A DNA stretch of 64,000 nucleotides from Rutidosis leptorrhynchoides (GCF_046630445.1 NC_092338.1:338543001-338607000), one strand, 5' to 3'; counted from the first letter of the stretch, positions 34,082 to 47,082 are shown. Numbers and translations: made by a program. Notes: a model not told the origin generated them from the sequence alone.

Positions 34082-35838
34082 CTGCAAAACACATCAAACA
34101 CAATTTTTGTGCATCCAAATATGCATTAGTGTCAGCAAAATCATCAATCAAAATAATTACAATGACATGATCAATTTATATCAAACTTAAGCTCATTTTC
34201 TATTTTTATCAAATCTACTCTTTTTCAAATAAGCATATACGAAAATGTTCGCCAAGTTCATAAGCATTCAACTCAAATAACATGTCAAAATAATCATTAC
34301 TAGCATTAAACAAGTTTCAAATGGCATTATCTCTCAAAAATCAAGTTCATGAATTTTAGACTTGAAAAAGTCCACTTTAATTCTCAAAATCATGTTTAGG
34401 CTCAAAGTTTGGATCATTTAACTACCTAAACATGTTACACTACTTAATTTAGCAATAATTCATGACAAAAATCGGCCATAACCTGTTTATATCGAAAAGC
34501 CCCAAATTTGCTCAAGAACACAAACCCTAGATTACTCCAAATTTGAAGTTTAAAGCATCTAATCATGTTAAATAGCATTAATCTAGGTTATACAAGCATA
34601 ATACATAAGCAATTTAAGCATAATTACACTAAAAAGTATCAAAATCGAATTGGGAAAAAAATTGCTCAAGAACACCAATTTTCGGATTAAATGGTGTTTA
34701 GGTGAAGAATTTACCGTTTTTCTTGAGTAATTCCTTGATAGCATCCTTCTTAACATGATTTTAGTAAAAGATTTGATGAAAAACGGCTAAAAATTACGAA
34801 TTTGGGAGTGTTTTTTCGTGTATTTTCGGGTGTTTTTTCGCAGTATTTGGTTTGGTAGTGTGCAACTGAGCTGTTCTTTACATTTTTATTTTTTTCTGTA
34901 ATTTGGTCTCTCCGCGAGTCGCGGCAAATTTACCCTTCAAACTCCGCGAGTCGTGGAGTTTGTATTTTTTTTTTAACATCTTATACTAATTAAAACAATT
35001 AAGTAATTAATTTTAAAATTTTGTTTCCCTTTTTATTTAGGACGAGGTCGTTTCGGAACGATGTCCTAGTCCGTCCCTCGACAAAATTTTTAAAATTTGT
35101 CTTTTTCAAGCGATTGTTTTAAAAGCTTAGATTTTTGGGTTTTTTTTAATGTTTTTGGCATACTTTAATTCAATAAGATTAAAAATAATAATAAAAAAAG
35201 TTCTCGTCCCTCCTTCGGGTAAAGCAATTTCGGTTCAAAGACCTAGTCTTCAACTTACGACGAATTTTAAAAATCATATTTTTAACTTAGCGAAATAAAG
35301 TAAATTTTTGTTTTTAAATTCACACCAAACTTAAATTTAAAATGCATAAAATTAAGAATTCACACCAAAGTTAATTTATATTTTTGTTTTTTATACATAC
35401 AAACCTATATTAAATATTCAAATATTTACAATTTTAAATAAGTTTACAATATTAAATTAATATTTATATATTAATTTTAAAAATATGGTAAAAATAAAAT
35501 TAAAAATCTTTTTGGCTTTTATCCCACTTTAATCAATCAAATATTATCAAAAATATACGCCCCTCTTTTCGGTAAAGTAATTTCGATTCCATGACCTAAT
35601 TTAACTCATGACGAATTTTTGAAATATTTTGGGTTGATTGATTAAAGATATTTATACCTTAAGAATAAACGTTAAATTTCGCAGTGATGTAATAAATTTT
35701 TTGTATGATATCAATAATTTCGGTCGCCAAACCTAATTTTATTCAATACCAATTTAATACTTTATAGCGAACAAATTAGCGTTTATTATCAAAAGGTTAA
35801 AAATAAAAATAAAAAAAATAAAAACTGTACAGACTTAC
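34082..35838 (-). other. E6 predicted intron before the env-position ORF
   Basis: Donor CAG|GTAAGT (35838, minus) is a perfect consensus and acceptor TTTTGCAG|A ends at 34082. GCTGAC and ACTAAT lie about 45-50 nt before the acceptor as branch-point candidates. Length 1,757 nt. The intron carries a pair of GC palindromes (34910-34958). The equivalent intron in E7 is at 57588-59449. Confidence 0.6.
34910..34958. repeat. GC palindrome pair in the E6 intron
   Basis: CTCCGCGAGTCGCGG at 34910-34924 and CTCCGCGAGTCGTGGAG at 34942-34958, one substitution from a full palindrome. Confidence 0.8.
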
Positions 35839-35854
35839 CTGTGAGATAGTATTC

Positions 35855-36271
35855 TTAGTTATATGATCTATTCCATTCATAAGATAGTCGGTTTAATTGA
35901 TTTTCCATGGCTACATAGGCGTAACCTCGAGCATTCAGTGTTTTTTCTTCTAAACATATGAACGGTCCGTCTCTGCATAAAGTAACAAATTCGGTGTTTG
36001 AATAGGTTTGATTATTTGAACATTTACCTCCATGTGACCATTTTCCGCATTTGTGACATCTTTCAAGGTGTCGTGCTCTTCTTTTCGCTGCAGATTTTGA
36101 TTTTCCTTTACCAAATTGTAACTTATTATCTTCGCATCTGGATTCTTTTCTTACTCCGTCCAATCTTTCTCTGATTACTGATACTATTTCACTCGGAAGT
36201 GTGTCATTATTACGTTTAGTGATCAAAGCGTGTAGCATTAGACCATGGTTTAGTTCGCAGGAAGTCTTCAT
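35855..36271 (-). CDS. E6 138-aa zinc-finger-like accessory ORF
   Basis: An intact 138-codon ORF between pol and the env-position ORF. It has a basic segment GKGKSKSAAKRRARHLER (about 55-72) and then CHKCGKWSHGGKC (CX2CX4HX3C), suggesting nucleic-acid binding. It matches E7 57155-57571 with nine amino-acid differences, none in about residues 45-110. By eye there are about 12 silent and 10 replacement nucleotide differences, fewer replacements than neutral drift would give. A strong pyrimidine tract plus AG precedes its ATG. Function unknown. Confidence 0.72.
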   Translation of the reverse strand: MKTSCELNHGLMLHALITKRNNDTLPSEIVSVIRERLDGVRKESRCEDNKLQFGKGKSKSAAKRRARHLERCHKCGKWSHGGKCSNNQTYSNTEFVTLCRDGPFICLEEKTLNARGYAYVAMENQLNRLSYEWNRSYN

Positions 36272-36443
36272 TTCGTAAAAACCTAAAAAAAATAAAAATT
36301 CAGAATGGGGGGAGAAGACTAGTTCTTTAGGGTCTGCTAGGGAAAGACCATTCGGGTTCCATTTTCGAGAACTACACGAAAACAGACAATCTAACTCTAA
36401 CAGAAATACATAAAATCCTTAAAAGACTTGATTCTCCCCACAC

Positions 36444-39400
36444 TTAGTTAGCTGTGGTATCGAAATTGTGATTAACTTCATTGTCAACTTCCATTGGACT
36501 ATCTATGTACTGTTTAACTCTGTGACCATTAACCTTAAATTCAATCCCATTTGAATTTATTAATTCTATCGTTCCGTATGGGAAAACTCTTTTGACTATG
36601 AATGGTCCAGACCATCTTGATTTCAATTTTTCAGGAAATAGCTTGAATCGTGAATTGAAAAGAAGAACTCTGTCTCCTTCTTTGAATTCTTTTGAACTTC
36701 TGATTCTTTTATCATGCCATTTCTTCGTTCTTTCCTTATAGATTAACGAATTTTCGTATGTTTCATGTCTTAATTCTTCTAATTCGTTTAGTTGACTTAA
36801 TCGTAGACGTCCAGCTTCATGTAAATCAAGATTACATGTCTTCAAAGCCCAAAATGCTTTGTGTTCAATTTCTACTGGAAGATGACATGCTTTTCCGTAG
36901 ACGAGTTTAAAAGGTGTGGTTCCAATTGGAGTTTTGTAGGCTGTTCTAAAAGCCCAGAGTGCATCCTCCAATTTAATGGACCATTCCTTCGGATTTGATC
37001 CTACGGTTTTTTCTAGAATACGTTTTAAAGCTCGGTTGGTATTTTCAACTTGTTCACTTGTTTGTGGATGATATGCGGTGGAGATTTTATGAGTTACTCC
37101 ATATCTTTTGAGAACTTTCTCAAGTTGATTGTTACAGAAATGAGTTCCCCGATCACTTATTAAAGCTTTCGGCGTTCCAAACCTTGCAAAAAGACGTTTT
37201 AAAAAGTTGACTACAACTCGTGCATCGTTAGTTGGGAGAGCTTGTGCTTCCGCCCATTTAGATACATAATCAATGGCTACGAGAATATAGAGATTATTAT
37301 GAGATTTTGGAAATGGACCCATAAAGTCAATACCCCAAATGTCAAATACTTCACATACTTGAATGACATTTTGTGGCATTTCATCACGTTGACTTATTTT
37401 TCCGGCCCTTTGACAAGCATCACAGGATTTGCAAAGAAGGTGTGCGTCTTTGTAAATTGTAGGCCAATAGAATCCAGCATCATAAACTTTTCTTGCTGTT
37501 AGTTGAGGCCCATAATGCCCTCCTGTTGGTCCTGTGTGACAATGGTTTAAAATTTTACTAGCTTCATCTCCGAATACACATCGGCGTATTATTCCATCTG
37601 GACAACTTTTAAACAGATGTGGATCTTCCCAAAAATAGTGTTTTATATCACTGAAGAATTTCTTTCGTTTTTGGTACGACAATCGTTTTTCAAGGAATCC
37701 ACAAACTAAGTAGTTTTCATAGTCTGCAAACCATGGAATTTCATTATAATCTATCTTCAATAGATATTCATCAGGAAAGTTGTCTTGTATGGCCGATTCA
37801 TTTGGAACTTCTAATTCGGGATTTTCAAGACGAGAAAGATGATCAGCGGCGAGATTTTCTGCTCCTGTTTTATCTCGGATTTCAATATCGAACTCTTGTA
37901 AGAGTAAGATCCAACGGATTAATCTTGGTTTGGCATCTTGTTTCGAAAATAGGTATCTAAGAGCAGAATGGTCGGTATAGACCACCGTTTTTGCTAGAAC
38001 GAGATATGAACGAAATTTGTCAAAAGCAAAGACAATAGCAAGGAGTTCTTTTTCAGTAGTTGTATAGTTCGTTTGTGCTCCTTGTAACGTCTTACTAGCA
38101 TAATATATAGGTTGAAATCGTTTTTCAATCCTTTGTCCTAAAACGGCTCCTATTGCAAAATCACTTGCATCGCACATTAGTTCAAACTGTAGATTCCAAT
38201 TTGGTGTTATCATGATCGGCGCATTAGTGAGTTTCTCTTTAAGAATATTAAAAGATTTGATACATTCATCTGAAAAGATGAATGGAGCATCCTTTTCTAG
38301 GAGTTTATTCATAGGAGTGGCAATTTTAGAAAAATCTTTTATGAAACGTCGGTAAAAATCGGCATGCCCTAGAAAACTCCTAACTCCTCTAACATTGGTG
38401 GGATGTGGAAGTTTAGCAATTACATCTACTTTAGCTCTATCCACTTCAATTCCTTCTTTTGAAATTTTATGTCTAAGAACGATGCCTTCTTTAACCATGA
38501 AATGGCATTTCTCCCAATTAAGTACTAGATTTGATTGTTCGCATCTAATCAGCATTCTTTCAAGATTAGCTAGACATGATTCAAATGTATCACCGAAGAC
38601 TGAAAAGTCATCCATGAAAACTTCCATGCATTCTTCTATCATGTCGTGAAAAATCGCCATCATACACCTTTGAAAGGTTGCAGGGGCTTTGCAAAGTCCA
38701 AATGGCATGCGTTTGTAAGCAAAAGTACCATAAGGGCACGTGAACTTGGTTTTCTCTTGATCTTCGGGTGCTATTGGAATTTGAAAGTATCCGGAAAATC
38801 CATCAAGAAAACAATAATAACTATTTCTGGCTAATCTTTCCAACATTTGATCAATGAAAGGTAAGGGAAAGTGATCTTTTCTGGTGGCGTCATTTAATTT
38901 TCTATAATCAATACATACACGCCATCCTGTTACAGTCCTTGTAGGAATAAGCTCATTTTTTTCATTTGTAATGACAATCATGCCACCTTTCTTAGGCATG
39001 CATTGAACTGGGCTTACCCATGGACTATCAGAGATTGGATAAATTAAACCTGCGTCTAGCAGTTTAATTATTTCTTTTTTAACAACATCTTGCATATTCG
39101 GATTTAGTATTCGTTGGCGTTGCACATACGTTTTATGACCTTCTTCCATAAGGATTTTATGTGTGCAATACGAAGGACTTATTCCTTTAATATCATGAAT
39201 CTTCCATGCAATGGCTGGTTTATGAGCTTTTAATACAGAAATGAGTTGAGATTTCTCATTTTCAGTAAGAGAAGACGATATTATTACAGGTAATTCAGAT
39301 TCAACATGTAAATAAGCGTATTCCAAATGGTTTGGAAGTGGCTTTAACTCTAATTTCGGAGGTTCTTCTATCGATGATTTATATCGATATCTGTCTTCTT

Positions 39401-42041
39401 CTTTTAGCATTTGAATTTCTTCTGTTGTTGGTTCATATCCATTAGCTATTAGTGTAGCTAACATTTCAGCTTCATCAATTGGTTCAGTTCCTTCTCCTAA
39501 AGAACATTCTCCTGTTCCTTGTAATTCTGGAAATTCTTCTAATAATTCTGCATGTGAGTCTATAGTTTGAATATAATAACATGTATCATCTGCAGATTGC
39601 AGTTGTTGCATTGCTCTATCAACTGAAAAGGTAACACTCTCATCCTTTATACTTAGGGTCAATTTTTTACCAAACACGTCTATCATTACTTTAGCCGTGT
39701 TTAAGAATGGTCTTCCTAATATGAGAGGAACTTGAGAATCTTCTTCCATGTCCAGAACAACAAAATCTACTGGAAATACTAAAGTACCAACTTTAACTAG
39801 CATGTTCTCCATTATCCCTCTAGGATATTTTATTGATCGATCGGCTAGTTGTATGCTTATTCTTGTTGGTTTCAATTCTCCAAGATCTAGTTTAGCGTAT
39901 AGTGAATACGGCATTAAATTTATACTAGCACCTAAGTCTGCCAATGCTTCTATTGAACTAAGACTACCCAGAAAACATGGAATTGTGAAACTTCCTGGAT
40001 CAGATAATTTTTCTGGTATCTTATTCAATAGCACTGCTGGACAATTAGCATTCATAGTAACGGCTGAGAGCTCTTCCATTTTCTTTCTATTTGATATTAG
40101 ATCTTTCAGAAATTTAGCATATCTAGGCATTCCTGAAATTACATCAATGAAAGGAAGATTGACATTTATCTGTTTAAACATATCCAAGAATTTGGATTGC
40201 TCGGCTTCAAGTTTCTCTTTCTTCATTTTACTCGGGTAAGGAAGTGGTGGTTGGTATGGTTTAACATAAGGTTTAGCCTTAACTGTGTTGTCTTCATTAA
40301 CCTTTTCAACTACCGGTTCTTTTTCCTTATCTTGATCAGGTTGTGGTTCATGTGGAGTAGGAATAGTTGCATCAGAAGTTACAGGTATTTCAGGTGGTTT
40401 AAGTGTTGTACCACTTCTTGTGGTAATGGCTTTAGCTGTTTCATTCCGGGGGTTTTCATTTGTATCACTAGGTAAACTTCCCGGTTTTCTTTCACCTATT
40501 AACCTTGCTAGGTTACTTACTTCTTGTTCCAGATTTTGAATAGAAGCTTGTTGATTTCTAAATGCTTGAGCATTTTGTTCATTAGTTTGTTTCTGAGATG
40601 TGAAAAACTGCGTTTGACTTTCAACTAGCTTCGTCATCATATCTTCTAAATTCGGCTTTTTATCATCGGGTTGTGGTTTGTTTTGAAAATTAGGTCTTTG
40701 CTAGTTGTAAGTATTATTGGATACTTGTTGATTGCTAGGACCTTGTTGGTTGTTGTATGGAATATTTCGGTTATAATTTTGATTTTGATTGTAAATCGGT
40801 CTTGGCTGTTGATAATTATTCTGATAATTATTTCCAGGCCTTTGGTTTATGTATGAAATATTCTCTCTTTGTTCCATTGTTAATTCAATACTGAGACAAT
40901 CTTTTGTTAAATGTGGTCCTCCACACTGCTCACAACTAATTCGTATTGAGTGGATATCTTTAGTCATCTTTTCCATTCATCTCTCCACAGCATCTATCTT
41001 TGCGGAAATGGAATCTAGGTCATGGCTAGAATCGGCTCTAGCTGCTTTAGATGATCTAACGATATCTTTTTCTTGGTGCCACTCATGTGAGTGGGAAGCA
41101 GTGTTATCAATAATTTTGTAAGCATCAGTTTCGGTTTTCTTCATAATGGAACCACCAGCTGCTATATCGATGTCTTTCCTTGTAGTGATGTCGCATCCTT
41201 GGTAGAATATTTGTACTATTTGACAGGTGTCTAAACCATGTTGCGGACATCCTCTTAATAATTTTCCAAATCTTGTCCACGCCTCATATAGAGTTTCATT
41301 CAGTTTCTGTGTGAACGTAACAATTTCTCCTTGAAGTCTTACGGCTTTAGATGTCGGAAAGAATTGTTTAAGAAATTTTTCAACTAAAACATCCCATGTA
41401 TCAATCGCCCCTTCAGGTAACGATTCCAACCAATCTTTGGCTTCTTCCTTTAAAGTCCAGGGAAATAACATGAGATATATCTGTTCATCCTCAACTTCTC
41501 TTATTTTAAATAGTGTGCAGATCCTATTAAAGGCACGAAGATGTTCATTTGGGTCTTCCTTCGACGCACCACTAAATTGGCATTGATTAGTCACCATGTG
41601 TAGAATTTGTCCTTTGATTTCATAATCTGGCGCATTAATGTCTGGATGAGTAATTGCGTGACCTTGGCCAGTACGTTTAGCTCTCATTCGGTCTTCCATA
41701 CTTAAAGGTTCCAGATTCTCCATAATTGAATTTGTTGAATCGGAATCACTAGAGGATTCTGATTTAATGGTTCGTTCCTCAACAATCTCTGTTTGAATGA
41801 TTGGTGGTTCCGGAGGAAAATCTAATGGTTCAGGATCTATGAATCGTCCCTGAATATTCTCCGGATTCTCAATTGTGAGGTCGGGTTCAAAAAATGGATT
41901 ATCGGAAATTTGAATTGGAGTACTTGGTCGACTGGATGAAGATTCTAAAGAAAAATCAACGGCGGTAATATTTGCTAAATGTCTTGATCTAGTTACAGTT
42001 GGTGAACGTACAAAAGGTGGTGAACGTCTTGCTCGGTGCAT
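36444..42041 (-). pseudogene. E6 gag-pol (Athila-like) with two nonsense codons
   Basis: One frame of about 1,865 codons broken by TGA at 40979-40977 (CGA in E7) and TAG at 40703-40701 (CAG in E7). Domains in order: Gag, zinc knuckle [13 protein letters not shown], protease DLGAS, RT with FMDD, RNase H ([12 protein letters not shown]) and integrase with zinc finger and triad. Replacements also hit conserved sites: GLCNAPATF is GLCKAPATF, and QTSGQVEN is QTSEQVEN. The protein cannot be made in full; the frame itself has no shift. Confidence 0.93.
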
Positions 42042-43148
42042 TCACTGAATATCCTATTAGTTTTTAAAAAGGAAAGAAAAATTATATAAGTTATCCAATT
42101 AATAGACTTTTCTGATTTTGCCCACGTTTTGAATAGCCAAAAGATGCAGCAGAGGGGCAGGATTCGTTTGGTCTCAATATAATTGAGGACTGTTTGGCTC
42201 CAATAACCCGGTCCACGTACAAATCCAACTATTACTACGAACCAGAAAATTTTGATGTCCATCAATTTAACCACTTAAAATAAATTTTCGTAATTTTAAG
42301 AAATTTAGATAAGAAGTAGAATAAAAATCTATGTCCTAAAACTAGAATAGCGAGAAATAAGAAAGAAAAAGAGCGCGTCGAAAAAGAAAAAGAAAAGGGT
42401 TGAAAAATAAAAGGCGTCGGAAAATAAGAAATAAAAAGAAATGACTTATAGAACTTAAAAACACTCGACTAACCCAACCTTATTACTATCACTAACTTAA
42501 AATTATAATCACAAATTGAGATTACTAATTGGAATGATAATTGATACATAGGTAAAAGGCTTCTAAAAATATTAAAGCTTACAAGTAAAACTATATCCCA
42601 AATGGCAATATCTTAAAAAGGTACTAAAACTTAAAAAGGCATCGCAAAATTCTAAAGCACCTAAATCTTAGTCTAAAGAAAAAGCACTTAAGGGATTTTA
42701 CGGCAAGGCCTAAAAATCTAGAAGTAAAAATAACTATGGGCAAAACTATGTTTAAAACTAAAAATGAGCGAAAAATACAAAAATTACGCTAAAACAATTA
42801 AAAGGGGACAAAATATAAAAATATACTAAAAGTTGTAAAAAGTACAATTTTTATAAAAATATTATTTTTATATTATTTATTTTATAAAAGTGTTAATTTT
42901 ATAATTTATTTAAATTAATTAAACTAAATATACAAATTAAATAAATAAACTAAACTTAATTAATTAAAAATTAAAACCTAATTAGGGTTTTTAATTATTA
43001 ATAATAATAATAATTACGTAATGATGCAGATTAGGGTTTCTGTGTGGCCCGTGTCAGACGGCTCCGCGAGTCGCGGTGCCTCGTGGCTACAAACGCCGCA
43101 AGTCGCGGGGTTTGGAATTTCAGTTGACAGGCTGATTTAAATTCGACG
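42042..43148 (-). other. E6 leader, primer site deleted
   Basis: Collinear with the E7 leader from about 50285 to 51375. At the LTR junction E6 lacks the terminal 19 bp of the LTR, the TGGCGCC primer site and roughly 130 bp of leader. A GC palindrome pair survives at 43062-43108. Confidence 0.75.
43062..43108. repeat. GC palindrome pair in the E6 leader
   Basis: CTCCGCGAGTCGCGG at 43062-43076 and CCGCAAGTCGCGG at 43096-43108. Position matches the E7 pair at 50308-50353. Confidence 0.75.
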
Positions 43149-45124
43149 TATAAAATAGCTTAAATTTTACTAGGAGATACTATTAAATACGATACAATTT
43201 TACATAAGATATTTATTTATTTAGAGAATGGATATACTTAAACCTTGCTACAACACTTATAGGCAGTGTACCTAATCGTACAGTAGTGTAGTTTTTAGTA
43301 AGTCCTGTTCGTTCCACAAGAAAAATCTTTTAATCAAAGCTTAACGCTATATTAGTTTAATTTATAAAAATACAGATATATATAAGTAATATTATTATTA
43401 TAAAGGGGGGTTTTTACCGTTTAATGACCAGTTTGTCGATTTTAAAACTTTAGTCGCAGTTAAAACCAAATGTAAAATATTAAATAAATAAAAGACTTAA
43501 TTTAAAGCGTAAAGTAAATAACGATAATGAAATTGCGAATAATAAAAGTGCGATAAAATAAACTTGCGATAATTAAAAAATACGATAATTAAAAGTGCAA
43601 TTAAATAAATAACAATAAATAAAAGTGCGATAATTAGAAGTGCAATTAAATATAAAATAAAGGAAATTAAATATAAAATAAAAGAATTATGCTTATTTAA
43701 ACTTCCGTAATCATGATGTTTGACGTGTTGATTTTAGTTTTATGCCCATGGGTTAATTGTCCTTTGTCCTGGATTATTTAATATGTCTGTCTGGTTTTTG
43801 TCCATAACAGTCCATCAGTCATAAATATAAAGTGCGAGTGTCCTCGTCAAATTATCCTTATACCCGAAGTCAAATATTCCAACTAATTGGGGACTTAAAC
43901 TGTAACAAGTTTTTAATACTTTGTTAAATAATTACACCAGGATGTCGACTGAATGTAACTCAAGGTTTTAATACTTTGTTAACAATTATGCCAAGTGTCC
44001 TTGTACATAATTTCACCCCTGTTTTAATAATTCTAGTGGCTATTAATCCATTCCCGTGTCCGGTTAAATGAACGATTATTCGTACATATAAATACCCCGC
44101 CCATCGTGTCCGATCGAGTGTATATGGTTATTTATAGGGACGCCCAATTGTAAATCTTTATATTAAAATTAACAAACTATCATTTAGTTAAACAAATATA
44201 AAGCCCATTAATAGTCCATAGTCTAATTTCCGCAAGTGTCGTTCTTTTGTCCAAACCCCAATTATGGTACAAAGCCCAATTACCCAATTTTAATAATTAG
44301 CCCAACATCATGATTACTTCGGATTAAATAAGCATAATAATAACTTAGCTACGAGAAATTAATGTAAAAAGGTTGAACATAACTTACAATGATTAAAAAT
44401 AGCGTAGCGTTACACGGACAGAATTTCGACTTACACCCTTACAACATTCGCTAACATACCCTTATTATTAGGATTTAAAATTAAAATTAAAATTAAAATA
44501 TAAATTATAAATATAAATATTACGTATAGATATAGAGAGATTGATATATATGGATGTTTTTGCGATCAAACTGCGTTTGCTTTTATAGGGAATTGAGTCC
44601 AGGGGAACTCCGCGACTCGCGGCATTTTTTGCCTTCAAACTCCGCGAGTCGCGGAGTTTGAAATTCCAGCTCACCAGCTTTGGCTTCTTTCTTGCCGACG
44701 ATTTTAAATATTAATATAATATATATATAATTTTTAAGAATTATTTATATATTATATTATATTCATGTGCATAGTTAACTTGTAATTTTTAGTCCGTTGC
44801 GTCGAGCGTTGAGAGTTGACTCTGGTCCTGGTTCTGGATTTTCGAACGTCCTTGCGTACAATTTAATATCTTGTACTTTGCGTTTTGAATCTTGTACTCT
44901 TGTAATTTTGAGACGTTTCTCATCAATAATTGGAACCACTTTGATTGTATTTTGTACTTTTGAGCTTTTTGGACCTTTGCGTCTTCAATTCGTCGAATCT
45001 ATCTTTTGTCTTCACCTTTTATTATTTAAACGAATATCACTTGTAAATAGAGCAATTGCAACTAAAAGCTTGTCTTTCTTGAGGAATAATGCTATGAAAT
45101 ATATGTTCGTTTTTAGCATTATCA
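43149..45124 (-). repeat. E6 5' LTR (inner end deleted)
   Basis: Matches 28701-30660 with more than a dozen base differences and some indels, one of about 18 bp near 44000. It has a full GC palindrome pair at 44608-44656 and ends AGCATTATCA. Confidence 0.92.
44608..44656. repeat. GC palindrome pair in the E6 5' LTR
   Basis: CTCCGCGACTCGCGG at 44608-44622 and the 17-bp palindrome CTCCGCGAGTCGCGGAG at 44640-44656. The 3' LTR copy (30142-30190) has a damaged second member. Confidence 0.85.
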
Positions 45125-45800
45125 AAGACACTTCCTTAAGTTTGATACGTGGAATGTAGGATGAACGGAGACTCAAATGAGTCGAAAAATCTAAACGGCT
45201 AGCAATGGGTCCAAAACACCCCAAGATTTTAAAAGGATCAAAATATCGCGGATTTAGCTTTCTACGTTTCCCGAAACAGATTACACCTTTCTAAGGTGCG
45301 ACTTTTAACGTTACGCGTTTCCTCACTTGGAATTTGAGAGGTTTACGTCTAACATCGGCATAGCTCTTTTGGCAACTACGGGCTGTCTTGAGCCTTTCTT
45401 GGATTTGAACGATCTTAACGGTCATTTCATGAATGAGTTCGGGTTCGGTGGTTCGATTATCATTTACTCGGTTCTACAAAAGGAGAATGACGTTTTCGGT
45501 CATATAAGGTTTCAAAAGGTGTGACGTTAAGACTTGAATGATAACTATCATCGTAAGAGAATTTAGTTAAAGGCAAAGACTTTTCTAAAGTAAATTTGAG
45601 GTTGATAACACAAACTCATTTTATGGTTTCCAAGGTTTGAATCGTATGTTTGCTTTGTTCGTCAGTTCATGGATGACATGCGGTACTTATGTCTAAACGT
45701 GGTCCCGAGACTTTTTGTAATGCGCTCCGAAATCTAGAAGTGAAACGAGGATCTCGATCCGAAACGAGGTACATTTCCTTAAGATAAATTTGAACAAGTT
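45125..45800 (-). pseudogene. E5 pol remnant (integrase C-terminal half), right of E6
   Basis: Begins with the right AAGAC duplication and resumes exactly where 28681 stopped: ACTTCCTTAAGTTTGATACG corresponds to ACTTCTTCAGGTTTGAGACG in E2 near 10108. Alignment cues continue (CATAGCTCTTTTGGCAACTA; CGTCAGTTCATGGATGACA) up to the integrase catalytic region (GATCTCGATC). Many stops and indels. Confidence 0.78.
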
Positions 45801-46978
45801 TGTTAGGACTTGAAAACGTTAGTTAGAATAAGTTTCTATTTCTCCAGAATTTCGCGCCGCGAAAGATTTATCGGTTTCCGAAAACGTTTGTTAGAGCAAG
45901 TTTCTTATCGGTTTCTGAAAACGTTTGTTAGGACTATTCCCCCTCGTGGCGAATACTAGTATAACGTGAAGAGTCTCTCCCTCTGTTAAGAATTTAGATA
46001 AAAGATTTCCTTATACGAGAGTACGAGTGTGATGCGAGAGAAATTTTCTCCTCGATGTGAGCATAACAAGCATATTGTAGTTCGTCGATAAAATTGCGCG
46101 AAGACGAGATAGTATACACGTATAACGTATGTTTGAAGTTGAAAGAATTTGTCATTCATTCGGAAGCATAAATATGGTTCTACAATAATCGACGAGGTGT
46201 CCCGGGTATGGTTGTTATCAGTATTCTCGGAGTTTTCGGATGTCCAAACAAGAAAAATGAAGTCATGTACATGGCACATGGTAGTGATTAGGTTGATCGA
46301 GTCCAACCACCATCACATGTCGTTAGAACTTTGGTATGACTTACCGTAATATAACCACGTTGATCGAGTGTCGTTATATTATGCTAACTCATACCTCCAT
46401 TCTCTCATCACTTCATAGATTCAAATTCGTGTAATCGTGAAGTTTTAAAATGAACAAAGTGTAACGACGTCTCTAACGTGACTCGTATTGAATCGAAAGA
46501 ATTAGTGCAACTCTAAAGAAGCGTTCCCCGAGGGAAGTGTATAAATGATTGTTCACGTCAATGCGGTTCAAGTCAAATGATAATGTATTTAGGTATGAAA
46601 AGAGTAACGAATCATGATAACGAGTAGTACGCAACCGTAGTGATAAATAGTGAGACGATACTCACATAGAGTAGTGATGGTAGTAACAAGAAGTGGTATA
46701 TAGCAAGAAACACCGGTGTGACACCAATAGTAAGTTGAAACGGTGGCGAATAACAATTTGGGAGACAGAGTTCCCGAACAAGTGTGACTAATGAAGTCGT
46801 CATCATCCTTACGCGTATGAATCATGAATTTATGTGTGTTACCAGAAAGTGGCAGAATACGAGTTCGTATGATGAGAGTTTGGTACCATTAAGAAGTTCG
46901 CCTAAGAATGATTCAAGTATAATGCACAAGTAGCCAAGTAAGTGCTATCTATAGCAAATGTATGTCAGAATATAATGG
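45801..46978. other. E5 internal stretch of unknown origin
   Basis: Where the rest of pol and gag should be, I find no recognisable coding. A degenerate repeat of about 36 bp (CGGTTTCCGAAAACGTTTGT) occurs at about 45874 and 45911, with weaker echoes before. The E5 leader follows. Confidence 0.5.
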
Positions 46979-46984
46979 TTAACT

Positions 46985-47080
46985 ATCCGGTTGTAGTCTA
47001 GATTCACTAATGCATCCTAACGACTCTGTCAGACACACTAATGCATATCCTAGTTCCCTACAACCAACGCTCTGATACCA
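46985..47080 (-). promoter_or_regulatory. E5 leader and tRNA-Met primer binding site
   Basis: GCTCTGATACCA at 47069-47080 is the reverse complement of TGGTATCAGAGC. The adjoining leader matches those of E1 and E2 (CATTAGTGTGTCTGACAGAG). Confidence 0.88.
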
Positions 47081-47082
47081 TC

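Larger units (their letters stand above)
28682..45124 (-). mobile_element. E6: Athila-like LTR retrotransposon, defective
   Basis: A 16,443-bp minus-strand element with ends TGATGTTATG...AGCATTATCA and an exact AAGAC target duplication (28677-28681, 45125-45129). Gag-pol has two stops, while the 138-aa and env-position ORFs are open. The primer site and the inner 19 bp of its 5' LTR are deleted. The two LTRs differ at more than a dozen places, so it is older than E7. It is the same family as E7 in opposite orientation. Confidence 0.95.
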
